64,000 bases of DNA from Legionella busanensis (GCF_900461525.1 NZ_UGOD01000001.1:2015001-2079000), one strand, 5' to 3'. Shown: positions 53,934 to 63,699, numbered from the stretch's first letter. The notes: generated from the letters alone by a model not told the origin. Numbers and translations: made by a program.

Positions 53934-54444
53934 TTTATAAATATAATTATTTAATAAAAGTATTACCTAATTAAAACTCGCTGATAAGTTATTAAAATTG
54001 ACAGGATTTTACTGATTTAAGAAATTTAAATCAGCGAGTTTAAACGTGTATCAGATCCTTTTTATCTTATAAAAATTAGTCAAAAAATGATTTTTCTTTG
54101 AAATTTCCCTCAGAAATAAATTTTAATTGCTACACTTAAATTATTTAATAACGCATTAAGCGGATAATTTCTTTGCTGTTTGTTTCTGTTTGTCATTCCC
54201 GCGTAGGCAGGAATCTATCTCAGGAGATACTACAGTACTAAATTTAAAATGGATTTCCGCCTAAGTGGGAATAACAAAGATTGGGGTTGCTAAAGAAAAT
54301 AACTATTTTGTTAAAAATATTAACCTAAACCTAATGTGATGTTATTGATTGATAATTAATTTTTAAGTTAAATCGGTTGTTACAGACTTAGTGTGAAAAT
54401 AAATAAAAAAATGCCTAAGGAACCTGATTTATAAGGGTACTGGT
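53934..54444. other. Intergenic region, 511 bp
   Basis: AT-rich, with an inverted-repeat element at 54192-54275. The promoter of the acyl-AMP ligase gene should lie in the last 150 bp but is not obvious. Confidence 0.45.
54192..54275. repeat. Inverted-repeat element of the GTCATTCCCGCG...type
   Basis: Left arm GTCATTCCCGCGTAGGCAGG AATC (54192-54215) pairs with the right arm ending GTGGGAATAAC (54251-54275; reverse complement GTTATTCCCACTTAGGCGGA AATC) with a few mismatches, around a 30-35 bp centre. This sequence type, a mobile-looking palindrome, is scattered through many bacterial genomes. It carries no coding frame; it may be a MITE or REP remnant. Confidence 0.7.
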
Positions 54445-56259
54445 ATGCGTAAAAAACTGGATTTTAATAATGTAATTGATTTATTCAATGATCGCTGGCA
54501 AATCTCTCCTCATCATCCCTTATATTTCTATTCTACTACAGGCCATACAAAAGACAGTATTTGCTATTCATATGATGGGATGAGACATAAAATTCTATCT
54601 ATTGCTGCCTTAATACAAGCCAATACCCAACCCGGTGATCGAGTTTTAATGATTTTTGCACCGGGAATAGATTATATTACCACCTTTTGGGCTTGTCTTT
54701 TTGCAGGCGTGCTCGCCGTACCTGCTTATCCTCCCTTTGATAAAAATACCGTTGAAAAATTACAGGCCATTATAAACAATGCTACGCCAAAGCTTATCTT
54801 ATCAAACCAAGAAATCATTTCTAATATAAAGAAGTTAAGCCTATTTAAAACCTTTGCTACCAATAAATTATTAAAAAATTTAGCTTATAAATTTTCCAAT
54901 AAAACAAGCGAATTATGTGAGTGGGACTTTGAAAAATTTCGCTGGTTAGATATTGGCAAAGCGAATAAAAATTGGGCTGAGAAATATAAGCCAATAACTA
55001 TTAAACCTAATGATGTTGCCTATTTACAGTACACTTCAGGATCAACGGCAATGCCAAAAGGCGTGATGGTCACTCATCGCAATATACTAGCTAATTTAAG
55101 TTTAGTGTTGCAAACTATCGGGGAACAAGAAAATGATCGTATGGTTTCTTGGTTACCACCTTATCATGATATGGGATTGATTGGTAATCTACTTTTCCCT
55201 GTATATGCGCAAATTCCCATCTTAATGATGTCCCCTATTACTTTTCTCCGCCATCCATATTTATGGTTAAATGCCATTTCAGATTTTAAAGCAACAGTCA
55301 GTGGTGGGCCAAATTTTGCTTTCGAATTATGTGAAAGAAAAATTGATCCCAAACAACTTGCACCTAATTTTAGCTTAGCTTCCTGGCGTGTCGCTTATAA
55401 TGGCGCAGAACCTATTAATTATCATACCTTAGAAAATTTTTACCTTAAATTTAAAGAATATTGTTTTAAAAAACAGGCTTATTATCCACTTTATGGACTT
55501 GCTGAAGCGACAGTGTTTGTCAGTGGTAAAGATAAAGATGATCATCTTACTTATTTACCTGTGAAAAAAAGTAGCTTACAGCAACATAATATTGTTCTTA
55601 ATGATAAACAAGTTAATTCCACCGTATTAGTTAGTTGTGGTAAACCCAAAGTACCAACAATTATTATCTCTGAAACCTTGCAACCATGCGCCGAAGGTGA
55701 AATTGGTGAGATTTGGCTACAAGGAGATAGTGTTACTTTAGGTTATTGGCAAAAAGAACAAGACACTAAAGAGGCCTATCAAGCAACCCTCCCTGGTGAT
55801 GACTCTAACCAAACTTACTTAAGAACAGGTGATCTTGGCTTTTTATATTATGGGAACTTATACATTACAGGCAGGATTAAAGATTTAATCATTATTAATG
55901 GCAAGAACCACTATCCACATGATATTGAATTAGTTGTACATGCTACTCATCCTTTAATTCGTTTGGGTTGTACTGCTGCTTTTTCGCTTGTCTCTGATGG
56001 TCAAGAAAAATTAGCAATTGTGGCAGAATTAAAAGAGCCGGCAAATCTAAATGTTTATTTAATTATTATTCAGAAAATAAGAGCGATTGTTAATTTGCAT
56101 CATAGCTTAGACCCGTTTTCGATAGCTCTTCTTCCACCTAAAACACTTCCTAAAACAACAAGTGGCAAACTGAGACGAAATTATACCAAGCAACTCTTAG
56201 AAAATAATCAATTGGAATTACTTTATAATTGGTGTTTAGAAGCTGAGGTCGTACAATGA
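54445..56259 (+). CDS. Fatty acyl-AMP ligase
   Basis: 604 residues, standalone adenylation enzyme. Adenylate motifs are YLQYTSGSTAMPKGVMVTH (residues about 192-210), the gate VSWLPPYHDMGLIGN, PLYGLAEATVF and TGDLGFLYYGNLYITGRIKD, then the late lysine in LPKTTSGKLRRN. The YHDMGLIG and short C-terminal form place it with fatty acyl-AMP ligases, which load acyl chains on acyl carrier proteins rather than CoA. Its stop codon overlaps the start of the next gene by 4 bases (ATGA), which encodes an acyl carrier domain. Confidence 0.9.
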   Translation: MRKKLDFNNVIDLFNDRWQISPHHPLYFYSTTGHTKDSICYSYDGMRHKILSIAALIQANTQPGDRVLMIFAPGIDYITTFWACLFAGVLAVPAYPPFDKNTVEKLQAIINNATPKLILSNQEIISNIKKLSLFKTFATNKLLKNLAYKFSNKTSELCEWDFEKFRWLDIGKANKNWAEKYKPITIKPNDVAYLQYTSGSTAMPKGVMVTHRNILANLSLVLQTIGEQENDRMVSWLPPYHDMGLIGNLLFPVYAQIPILMMSPITFLRHPYLWLNAISDFKATVSGGPNFAFELCERKIDPKQLAPNFSLASWRVAYNGAEPINYHTLENFYLKFKEYCFKKQAYYPLYGLAEATVFVSGKDKDDHLTYLPVKKSSLQQHNIVLNDKQVNSTVLVSCGKPKVPTIIISETLQPCAEGEIGEIWLQGDSVTLGYWQKEQDTKEAYQATLPGDDSNQTYLRTGDLGFLYYGNLYITGRIKDLIIINGKNHYPHDIELVVHATHPLIRLGCTAAFSLVSDGQEKLAIVAELKEPANLNVYLIIIQKIRAIVNLHHSLDPFSIALLPPKTLPKTTSGKLRRNYTKQLLENNQLELLYNWCLEAEVVQ

Positions 56260-57776
56260 GTAGAGAACAAATTTATCAAAATGATATTGAGCAATGGCTA
56301 ACGTTTAAAATAGCCAATTGTTTAAAACAAAAGCCGCATCGGATAGATAGAGAACAACCTTTGATTAGTTTTGGTTTTGACTCTTTACATTTACAGTCAC
56401 TTTTTGCTGAAATTGAGGATACCTTTTTAATCACGATTGATGATAATTTTATTTTAAATCAAGAAAATATTAGCGAACTTTCTCAATCGATATACGTACA
56501 TATAACTGATCAAAATATAAATCCTAAGTTAGAAATTGCAACCATTGAGCTTGTGCCCAAACAAGCTAATAAAAAAATGGATTACTCGATGTATACGGAC
56601 TTTAAACAATTTTCGCCTTATCAACAGTTAAAAAAAATGCAACAAGCTTTAGGTAATGATATCTTTTTTGATAAACAGGAAGGCATCGCAAGTGATACTT
56701 GTGTTATTCAAGGTAAAAAATATATCAATTTTACCTCTTATAATTATTTAGGCTTAAATAATCACCCTATTATTTTAAAAGCCGCTATTGATGCCACTAA
56801 AAAATATGGTACTTCTGTCTCTGCGAGTCGATTAGTATCGGGGGAAAAAGTTATTCATCAACAATTAGAACAAGAACTAGCAAATTTTATAGGTGTTGAT
56901 GATACTATTGTGTTTAATACAGGACATGCCACTAATGTTAGTACAATTGCCCACTTATATGGTCCTGACGACTTAATTTTGCATGATGAATTAGCTCATA
57001 ATAGCCTAATTTTAGGCGCTGTTTATTCAAAAGCGACTCGTATGGCTTTCCCGCATAATGATTGGCAATTAGCTGATAAAATTTTAAAAGAAAACCGGCA
57101 TCACTATAAGCGCGTCTTAATTATTTTAGAAGGTATCTATAGCATGGATGGCGATATACCTAACCTTGCACATTTTATTGATATTAAAAACTCACATGCT
57201 GCCTGGCTTATGGTAGATGAGGCACATTCTTTAGGGGTATTAGGCAAACATGGCAAAGGTATTAGTGAACATTTTAGTATAGACCCTAAGGAGGTGGAAA
57301 TCTGGATGGGTACTTTAAGTAAATCCCTTGCAAGTATTGGTGGCTATATCGCCGGAAAAAAAGAGCTCATTGAGTATTTAAAATTTACCTGTCCTGGTTT
57401 TATCTTTTCTGTAGGCATATCACCTGCTAGCGCTGCAGCAGCCTTAGCGGCTCTCAAAGTCTTAAAAAAAGAACCCGAGCGAGTTGCTCATTTAAAAGAA
57501 TTAAGCACGTTAGCAAGAGAAACAGCACTGCATTATGATTTTCACATAGGATTAAATGATTACACACCTATCTTACCGATCATTATTGGCGACTCAAAAA
57601 AGTGTATTGCTATTTCAAAACAATGTATGGACCAGGGAATCAATGTAAAGCCTATTATTTATCCTGCTGTACCAGATAATCTAGCGCGCTTGCGATTTTT
57701 TATTTCTGCCAAACACAAACAGACTCAAATTAAAAAAGCGTTTTCGACGTTAGCAGCGGTGGTTAAAAATTGTTAA
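56256..57776 (+). CDS. Acyl carrier protein-alpha-oxoamine synthase fusion
   Basis: 506 residues. Residues 8-80 are an acyl carrier domain with the phosphopantetheine site in ISFGFDSLHLQ (Ser43). Residues about 135-500 are a PLP-dependent alpha-oxoamine synthase like 8-amino-7-oxononanoate or serine palmitoyltransferase: NYLGLNNHPIILKAA, GTSVSASRLVSGE, VDEAHSLGVLG and the PLP lysine in TLSKSLASIGGY (Lys356). Together with the adjacent fatty acyl-AMP ligase, an acyl chain can be loaded on Ser43 and condensed with an amino acid to give a long-chain alpha-aminoketone (sphingoid-like if the amino acid is serine). The amino-acid partner cannot be read. ACP-oxoamine synthase pairings are known in sphingolipid and prodiginine-type pathways. 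Confidence 0.88.
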   Translation: MSREQIYQNDIEQWLTFKIANCLKQKPHRIDREQPLISFGFDSLHLQSLFAEIEDTFLITIDDNFILNQENISELSQSIYVHITDQNINPKLEIATIELVPKQANKKMDYSMYTDFKQFSPYQQLKKMQQALGNDIFFDKQEGIASDTCVIQGKKYINFTSYNYLGLNNHPIILKAAIDATKKYGTSVSASRLVSGEKVIHQQLEQELANFIGVDDTIVFNTGHATNVSTIAHLYGPDDLILHDELAHNSLILGAVYSKATRMAFPHNDWQLADKILKENRHHYKRVLIILEGIYSMDGDIPNLAHFIDIKNSHAAWLMVDEAHSLGVLGKHGKGISEHFSIDPKEVEIWMGTLSKSLASIGGYIAGKKELIEYLKFTCPGFIFSVGISPASAAAALAALKVLKKEPERVAHLKELSTLARETALHYDFHIGLNDYTPILPIIIGDSKKCIAISKQCMDQGINVKPIIYPAVPDNLARLRFFISAKHKQTQIKKAFSTLAAVVKNC

Positions 57777-57950
57777 ATTTTGTTTGGAAAATGATTCTTA
57801 GCGCAGCCAGATAAAGATTGATATACTATCACTCTAAAATTTGTGATATCAACCAATCTACTTTTTAACAGTAAACAGATTGACATGAATATTAATTAAT
57901 AATTTGCCTTCTAAAGTTCCTTTTAAATAATCCATCATAAAGAGAAATAA

Positions 57951-59204
57951 CTACATCCGTTTCGTTCTTTCAGAAACTTCTATAAACTCTTTGGGAGCAG
58001 GCTTTTTTGCTTGTTCTTGAGTCACTTGGTTACTAAAAAATGTAAGACCAGATTGCACGCGCTCATGAACTTTATCAATTTGTTTTTCAGCGTCATTTCT
58101 TTCATCAAAGAGTTTACTTTCAGTCACTATACTTACTAATTTATTGCCAAGCCTTGCTAATATTTCTCTAATTCCACGGCTTTGAATAAATTGAGTTTGC
58201 CTCTTTATAGTTGACTGTGCTTCCTCTATAAAATATGCTAATTTTGGATGCTGCACATTTCTTTTACCATGCCAAAAATTGGCTACCTTCTCTTCGATTT
58301 CGCTTACTATTATTAAAACTGCAAGTGCTTCTGCCCCAGCAGATGCATTATATTGTTTCTCTGTTATGATCATATCTATAGTTGTCTTTAACTTAGTTAA
58401 TGTATCTGAAGGATTACGTTGATAAGCAGAGACTGCAGTTAATAGACTAGCTTTTAATTGCGGGCTTTTCGTTACTTCAATAAGCTTTAAAGCACCTATT
58501 ATTCTTAGATTGTTAATTTCTTCCTGAATATAAAGAATATAATCTAATTTTTGTCTATCAATTAAGTCATTACAATAAAATTTAAAAAAATTCTTACTCA
58601 TTATAGGAGGTAGATTATCAGAACTAGTATCATGATATCGTTGCATAAGCGGGTCATTGTTATCAAAATCAATAGATAACGGAGCTAAGTCTTTTAAGCT
58701 CTTTAATTGTCGATGCCTCTTTAATAAATTATCATATGACTCTTCTTCAAGGGGCTTAAATTTGGAAGCAAATTTCTTCATGTGCTTTGTATAGTTAAAA
58801 TTAGGATGCGCTTTCGCAAAACTAGCTTTCCTTTCCTCAAGATTATCTCGGTCTCGGTTAAGTAAAGTGCCTTCCCGAACTTTTTCATCAAAATTAGTTG
58901 AAGATGTTAACTTTTTCAGTCTTGCTGCTAGTGCTGCGCCCTCTATTTCGATTAATTCAGCCTCTCTTGCTACAAACTCTGCTTTAGTTAATTCAGCGTA
59001 TTTTGAGATTATTGCACTTGCAATAACTGCATTCTGTGCCTCGACAGCTAAATCAAACAAATATCTTTCATGTTTATCTTTTTTTTCAAGATCTGCTTGA
59101 CCTAACTGACTCACTATCGTCAATGCAACTTTTATTTCATTTTTTGATAGCTTAGGGCGATTTAATAAAGTCGCAAGTCTGTCGTAATGGGTTTGAGATG
59201 GCAC
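57951..59204 (-). CDS. Hypothetical helical protein; paralogue of the dead gene upstream; effector candidate
   Basis: 417 residues, mainly helical and charged, with no known motif (MPSQTHYDRLATLLNRPKLS; later APLSIDFDNNDPLMQRYHDT then DNLPPIMSKNFFKFY). The same features recur in the pseudogene at 59298-60299, so the locus arose by tandem duplication. No signal peptide. A Lys-rich tail (EQAKKPAPKEFIEVSERTKR) closes the protein. Lineage-specific duplicated helical proteins in Legionella are often effectors, but no direct evidence is visible. Confidence 0.65.
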   Translation of the reverse strand: MPSQTHYDRLATLLNRPKLSKNEIKVALTIVSQLGQADLEKKDKHERYLFDLAVEAQNAVIASAIISKYAELTKAEFVAREAELIEIEGAALAARLKKLTSSTNFDEKVREGTLLNRDRDNLEERKASFAKAHPNFNYTKHMKKFASKFKPLEEESYDNLLKRHRQLKSLKDLAPLSIDFDNNDPLMQRYHDTSSDNLPPIMSKNFFKFYCNDLIDRQKLDYILYIQEEINNLRIIGALKLIEVTKSPQLKASLLTAVSAYQRNPSDTLTKLKTTIDMIITEKQYNASAGAEALAVLIIVSEIEEKVANFWHGKRNVQHPKLAYFIEEAQSTIKRQTQFIQSRGIREILARLGNKLVSIVTESKLFDERNDAEKQIDKVHERVQSGLTFFSNQVTQEQAKKPAPKEFIEVSERTKRM

Positions 59205-59297
59205 AATATTTTGTACATGAATTATTAGCTTATATATATTATACGTATAGATTATTAAAGATACATTAAGTTTATTTTTTATTCAAAACTAGTAAAA

Positions 59298-60299
59298 TTA
59301 AGGTTCATTATTAGGTATAATGTAGGGAGTTTGAATAGCAATAAAACTTTTTTCTACTTGTGTGGTATTTTGGTCTCGCACACTAAAAAAGCCTAAATTA
59401 ATCCTTTCCTGGTCTTTTATACAGGCAACTTGGTTCTCAGCGTCATTAACATTAATCCTGTTATCTTTTATATTTTCTATTTTATCAGCAAGTCGCTTTA
59501 ATATTTCTTCAATCTCATAACATTTAAAGACTCTAGCATCACTTAACTTCAAGGAAGATATTATTTGATCTATAAAAACATTCAAGGGCTTATGAAACCC
59601 ATCTCGTTGTTCATCTAAAAATTCGTCTGCTAATCTTTCTAAATCATCCGCTACATTTATAGCCGCAATTGCTACCTGTCCTTTATGGCTATTTATCTAC
59701 TGATAATCATTTTTTTAACTTGATTTATGGTTTTTTTTATAGCTTTATTTAAGTTTGCTAATACTGTTGTTTCATTTACATCCACTGAGTGCACTCAGTG
59801 TACAAAGCTTTGTTTTAATACCTCACCTGTTAGCTCGATATCAATAAATAACTCTAAAAATTTTATAACACCTATTATTTTAAGATTTTTAATTTCTTCC
59901 TTTATAAATTGGATATATTTTTCTTTTTGCAGGTCTATTAAAGTGATATAAGCAGGGGCTGAAAAACGGCACATAATAGGGGGTAAACAATTTAAATGAT
60001 AAAACTGAATGAAAGGCTCATTATTACTAAAATCAATTTGCAAAGGTTTAAGCTTAGTATTGTTAGTTAATTTCGCATATCTAGTGATTATTGCATTTGC
60101 AATCTCTACATTATCCGCAAAAATAGCTAGATCAAAATAAATGAGTCCCGATGCTATTTGGCTTTTCAATATCTGATTGACTCAATTCTTCTACAAGTAT
60201 AACTGCTAATTGCACATTCTTTTCGTTTGATAAATCAAAATTTTGTAATATATCCCTTAGTTTTTCGAAAGAAAAAGCTTGTTTAATATTAGAAATCAT
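59298..60299 (-). pseudogene. Decayed tandem paralogue of the 57951-59204 gene
   Basis: Start ATG 60299 gives MISNIKQAFSFEKLRDILQN to an early end; the frame shifts and continues as SGLIYFDLAIFADNVEIANA and KLKPLQIDFSNNEPFIQFYH, then CLPPIMCRFSAP, matching the intact gene's IDFDNNDPLMQRYH...LPPIM. A TGA at 59795-59797 interrupts; the same frame goes on (VHSVDVNETTVLANLNKAIK). A further shift leads to GQVAIAAINVADDLERLADE and the last frame ending NNEP at 59298. So two frameshifts and one stop separate it from a working protein of about 325 residues. Confidence 0.85.
59783..59800. repeat. Perfect 18-bp palindrome
   Basis: CACTGAGTGCACTCAGTG is self-complementary over its full length and contains the TGA that interrupts the pseudogene. 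It may be a chance palindrome or a small insertion; no function can be assigned. Confidence 0.6.
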
Positions 60300-60564
60300 A
60301 TTAATACAAATACTGATTAAAATTTAAACTTAAATTTTTATAAATAATCAATAAAACATTAAATTTTTAAAAAATGACTTAATTTACCTAATTAAAGTGA
60401 GCAATGCAAAAAAAGAAGTTGCTATGCATATACTATATTCTTTAATCTAGTTTTTATTATAAATCCGTACTGAAATCAGAGATTGTGGATAACGTAAACA
60501 AACCAACGTCCGTAGATCTGAAGACGCGACTTTGTACTCTCTTTTATTTTTAAGAAAATAGATT

Positions 60565-61587
60565 ATGAAAAAATCCAACAAAAACCTCTTACCCACATTA
60601 ATCCCAGCGACATTAGAGGATTACCCCATTATTCAAAATATGGCTCGTTTTTATGTTTATGATCTCTCGCGGGAGTGTGGTTTTATCTCAAAAGATTGGG
60701 CATGTCCTGAAGATGGCCTTTATAAAAGCTATGATTTTAAAAATTATTTCATAAAAGCAAATCGCTGCGCTTATTTAATTCAAGTTGATAATGAATTGGC
60801 GGGATTTGCACTATTAAATCAAGAAGGCTTTTTTACTGACACAACTTGGAATATGGGTGAATTTTTTATATTAGCAAAATTTCAAAATAAAGGCATAAGT
60901 TGCGTTATAGCTTCTCAACTTTGGCGACAACATCAAGGCCGCTGGGAAGTTTCTGTGATACCAGAAAATAAAAGAGCACTTCCTTTTTGGCGCAAATGTA
61001 TTAGTCGTTACACTCATGAGCAGTATAAAGAAACAATTGAAAAAATTGACTATGACCCCTATCAACCTAAACGCTATATTTTCCGCTTTAATACAGCTAT
61101 GCATACACAGATTGAAGAACATCAGGGAAATAGCGATTATAAAATAGAATTTGTTGATAAACTTGATGAAAATCTTGAGCAACATATGCTGAAAGATTTA
61201 ATCGCTTATGAGTTTAAACATGGTATTTATGTTAACTATAAACCTTTTTCCCTCGTTTTATATCATAAAAATAAAATTCCTTGCGGAGTAATTAAAGCTT
61301 TTACCGCCTTTGCAGAAATTTATATTGATGACATTTGGGTAGACAGTACCTATCGTGGTAAAGGTTATGGCCGAGCCTTAATTGAAGCGCTTGAAAACCA
61401 ATTTTCAGATAAAGGATTTAATAATATTAATTTATGTACTAGCGCGTTTCAGGCACCGGAATTTTACAAAAAATGCGGCTTTACAGAAGAGTTTACTCAA
61501 ATAAATAAAATTAATCCTAAACTAAGCAAAACCTTCTTTGTAAAATTTTTTACAAATAAAAAACAAACGCAAGGTTTAATAACCTAA
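60565..61587 (+). CDS. Two-domain GNAT acetyltransferase
   Basis: 340 residues with two GNAT modules. The first (residues 10-175) has NMGEFFILAKFQNKGISCVI and the ALPFWRKCISRY end. The second (residues about 190-330) has EIYIDDIWVDSTYRGKGYGR as acetyl-CoA loop and APEFYKKCGFTEEF as last strand. Tandem GNATs often pair a catalytic with a decayed module. The first has a less typical loop (FQNKGISC), the second is classical. Substrate unknown. Monocistronic. Confidence 0.85.
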   Translation: MKKSNKNLLPTLIPATLEDYPIIQNMARFYVYDLSRECGFISKDWACPEDGLYKSYDFKNYFIKANRCAYLIQVDNELAGFALLNQEGFFTDTTWNMGEFFILAKFQNKGISCVIASQLWRQHQGRWEVSVIPENKRALPFWRKCISRYTHEQYKETIEKIDYDPYQPKRYIFRFNTAMHTQIEEHQGNSDYKIEFVDKLDENLEQHMLKDLIAYEFKHGIYVNYKPFSLVLYHKNKIPCGVIKAFTAFAEIYIDDIWVDSTYRGKGYGRALIEALENQFSDKGFNNINLCTSAFQAPEFYKKCGFTEEFTQINKINPKLSKTFFVKFFTNKKQTQGLIT

Positions 61588-61692
61588 TATGTACCGCTAT
61601 TATTTGAAATAAGATATTACTCATATAATTATAATACGAGTAATATCTTTAAACTAATGTAATTTTATATTAGTAGCCTTAAATAGGTCTAA

Positions 61693-61899
61693 TTAAATAA
61701 CTTCAACTTGCTCAGCTTGTGGGCCTTTCTGACCTTGCGCAGGTTTAAATAAAACTTCAGCACCTTCTGAAAGTGTTTTAAAACCACTGCTCATAATTGC
61801 ACTAAAATGAACAAAATAATCTTTACCATTGCTTTCAATAAAACCAAAGCCCTTGTCTTCCTTAAACCACTTTACTGTCCCACGAGTTTTATCTGACAT
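61693..61899 (-). CDS. Cold-shock-family RNA chaperone
   Basis: 68 residues, a single cold-shock domain with both RNA-binding motifs, KGFGFIES (RNP1) and DYFVHFSAI (RNP2), starting [15 protein letters not shown]. It melts RNA secondary structure and helps translation in the cold or in stationary phase. An AT-rich 5' region of about 260 bp precedes it, which would carry any leader regulation. Confidence 0.95.
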   Translation of the reverse strand: MSDKTRGTVKWFKEDKGFGFIESNGKDYFVHFSAIMSSGFKTLSEGAEVLFKPAQGQKGPQAEQVEVI

Positions 61900-62163
61900 A
61901 AAATTAAGTACCTTAAAAGTTAAATGGCTATATTAACATCTTTAAAAGCCAATTTTAAAGTAAATTTGAATTTTTAAATAAATATAAATTTTAAAATTAC
62001 CCTTATAAATTGAAAAAGTCCTTATTTTTTAACTATTTTTCGCCCTAAAGCTGATTAAAACATTTTGATAGCATATAATTTAGAATATTTTATAAACTAA
62101 GATTGTAATGGAAGTTTTTTAAACTACAAATATTATACATATCAATTATATTTTAGGATAAGC

Positions 62164-62715
62164 ATGAACAGTAAATTTTTAGTAGATGTTGAAGCCATAC
62201 GGAAGCAAGCACGAAATAACTTACAAAAAGGTGCCGTTACCGAAAATTATAAAATTGGCTTAGACACAATGTACGAAATGTTAAATAGTGCTCTAGCAAC
62301 AGAGATGATATGTACTCTACGTTATAAGCAACACTATTATAAAGCTACCGAGCTTGGAGCAACGATTGCTGCGGAAGAATTTTTAGAACATTCAAACCAA
62401 GAACAACAACATGCTGATCAAATTGCTGAGCGGATTGTGCAATTAGGCGGTCAACCTAATTTTAACCCGGCAATATTTCCCGCTCACTCTCATGCTGATT
62501 ATGTAGATTGTGATACAGTTGCTGAGATGATTAGAGAAAATTTAGTTGCAGAACGTATAGCAATTGATATCTATCGAGAAATGATTCTTTTTCTTGGAGA
62601 TAATGATTCAACAACCAGAAAATTGATAGAAGAGATTCTTGCAGTTGAAGAAGAACATGCTGATGACTTATTAGATATTGCTAAAGAATATGATATTAAT
62701 TTAATGGAAAAATAA
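62164..62715 (+). CDS. Ferritin-like/bacterioferritin-type protein
   Basis: 183 residues of a four-helix bundle: MYEMLNSALATEMICTLRYK in the first helix (Glu ligand), EEFLEHSNQEQQHADQIAER in the second (E..H ligands), NLVAERIAIDIYREMI and ILAVEEEHADDLLDI in the third and fourth (E..EEH ligands). The set of Glu and His matches a di-iron ferroxidase. No Met typical of bacterioferritin haem ligand can be assigned. Stores iron or protects DNA from iron and peroxide, cytosolic. A weak AGGATAAGC ribosome site precedes the ATG. Confidence 0.88.
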   Translation: MNSKFLVDVEAIRKQARNNLQKGAVTENYKIGLDTMYEMLNSALATEMICTLRYKQHYYKATELGATIAAEEFLEHSNQEQQHADQIAERIVQLGGQPNFNPAIFPAHSHADYVDCDTVAEMIRENLVAERIAIDIYREMILFLGDNDSTTRKLIEEILAVEEEHADDLLDIAKEYDINLMEK

Positions 62716-62734
62716 ACCTTTACTAATAAATATC

Positions 62735-62772
62735 TTCATAACCTTGTGAGCTTTGTACTACAAGGTTATGAA
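62735..62772. terminator. Hairpin between convergent ferritin-like and DUF5996 genes
   Basis: TTCATAACCTTGT and ACAAGGTTATGAA form a perfect 13-bp stem with a 12-base loop, midway between two convergent stops. No strong T-tract, so a bidirectional terminator is likely but not certain. Confidence 0.6.
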
Positions 62773-62784
62773 AGAAACCAATAA

Positions 62785-63699
62785 TTACACCGGATGCCCT
62801 GCGCCAATAAGCTTCTCTTCCCAGCCCGCAAGTTTTGTACCTGCCTTATAGGTTGATTCTAGAAATATTAATAAATCATCTTCAGGCGTCTTTGATTTTT
62901 GTAAATCATCATAATCTAAAATGAATAACTTCATAGTATCATCCCATCGTGCTGAAGCTGGTTTAATTTTACATTGTTCAATTCCCTTTGGTTCTGGATA
63001 AATAAAGGAATAATAGGCAGGACGAGGATAGTTGGCATTGCCGCTCCACCATCCAGATTCAACTTGTGCTTCATTCATGGCATTGCGACGAATATACCCT
63101 GAATTAATACCTTCAGTAGGAACAACAACGCCTTGATAACGCGCATCTCGCAAATCAAACGTGCCCCACATAAAACCAATGGGCGGCGTTTTTCCATTAA
63201 AACGAGCGTGATAACGTTGCATCACCCGATAAGAGCTCACTAAAATTCGCCACCAGGCATTTGCATATTCGCTATGATAAAACTGTTCTTTTGTATCTTC
63301 ATTAAAGGGAATTGGATTGGGAACTTCCTGTGGCATACAATTTATTTTTATATCTATACCGGCTTTCGCTAATAGCCCAAAAAGCGTTTCAGTAAATTTG
63401 GCTACAGACATTGATTGCAATTGGAATTCACTTACATATTGCCAACTAGTTGCACAAATAACTTTATGCGCAATAAGATCGAGATCAATTGTAAAAATTC
63501 CTGTTTTATAAGGAATTGGGCCCGTACTTAAACCACGACTGGTTAAACTAAATGCAACATTTGCCCATTGGGGTTCAAAGGGCGTTGTTAACTTTAATTT
63601 TCCAATAGCTTGCATGCCCATATGCAATAAATAAGATGTGGTTGCAAAATCTTTGTATGGCAATGTCGGCCATGGTTCATATTGATCCACTGATTTCAT
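62785..63699 (-). CDS. DUF5996-family protein
   Basis: 304 residues that fit DUF5996: WPTLPYKDFATTSYLLHMGM at the N-terminus, repeated short strands TSRGLSTGPI and FTIDLDLIAHKVI, HARFNGKTPPIGFMWGTFDL, and the aromatic GWWSGNANYPRPAYYSFIYP segment. The family has no assigned function; no signal peptide or membrane segment. Followed on the far side by an unrelated gene's upstream region. The assignment is from remembered signatures, not alignment. Confidence 0.72.
   Translation of the reverse strand: MKSVDQYEPWPTLPYKDFATTSYLLHMGMQAIGKLKLTTPFEPQWANVAFSLTSRGLSTGPIPYKTGIFTIDLDLIAHKVICATSWQYVSEFQLQSMSVAKFTETLFGLLAKAGIDIKINCMPQEVPNPIPFNEDTKEQFYHSEYANAWWRILVSSYRVMQRYHARFNGKTPPIGFMWGTFDLRDARYQGVVVPTEGINSGYIRRNAMNEAQVESGWWSGNANYPRPAYYSFIYPEPKGIEQCKIKPASARWDDTMKLFILDYDDLQKSKTPEDDLLIFLESTYKAGTKLAGWEEKLIGAGHPV

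Noticed and set aside
60871..61185. 104-residue minus-strand frame
   Set aside because: Fully inside the two-domain GNAT gene on the opposite strand, with no start signal; a shadow of that gene.
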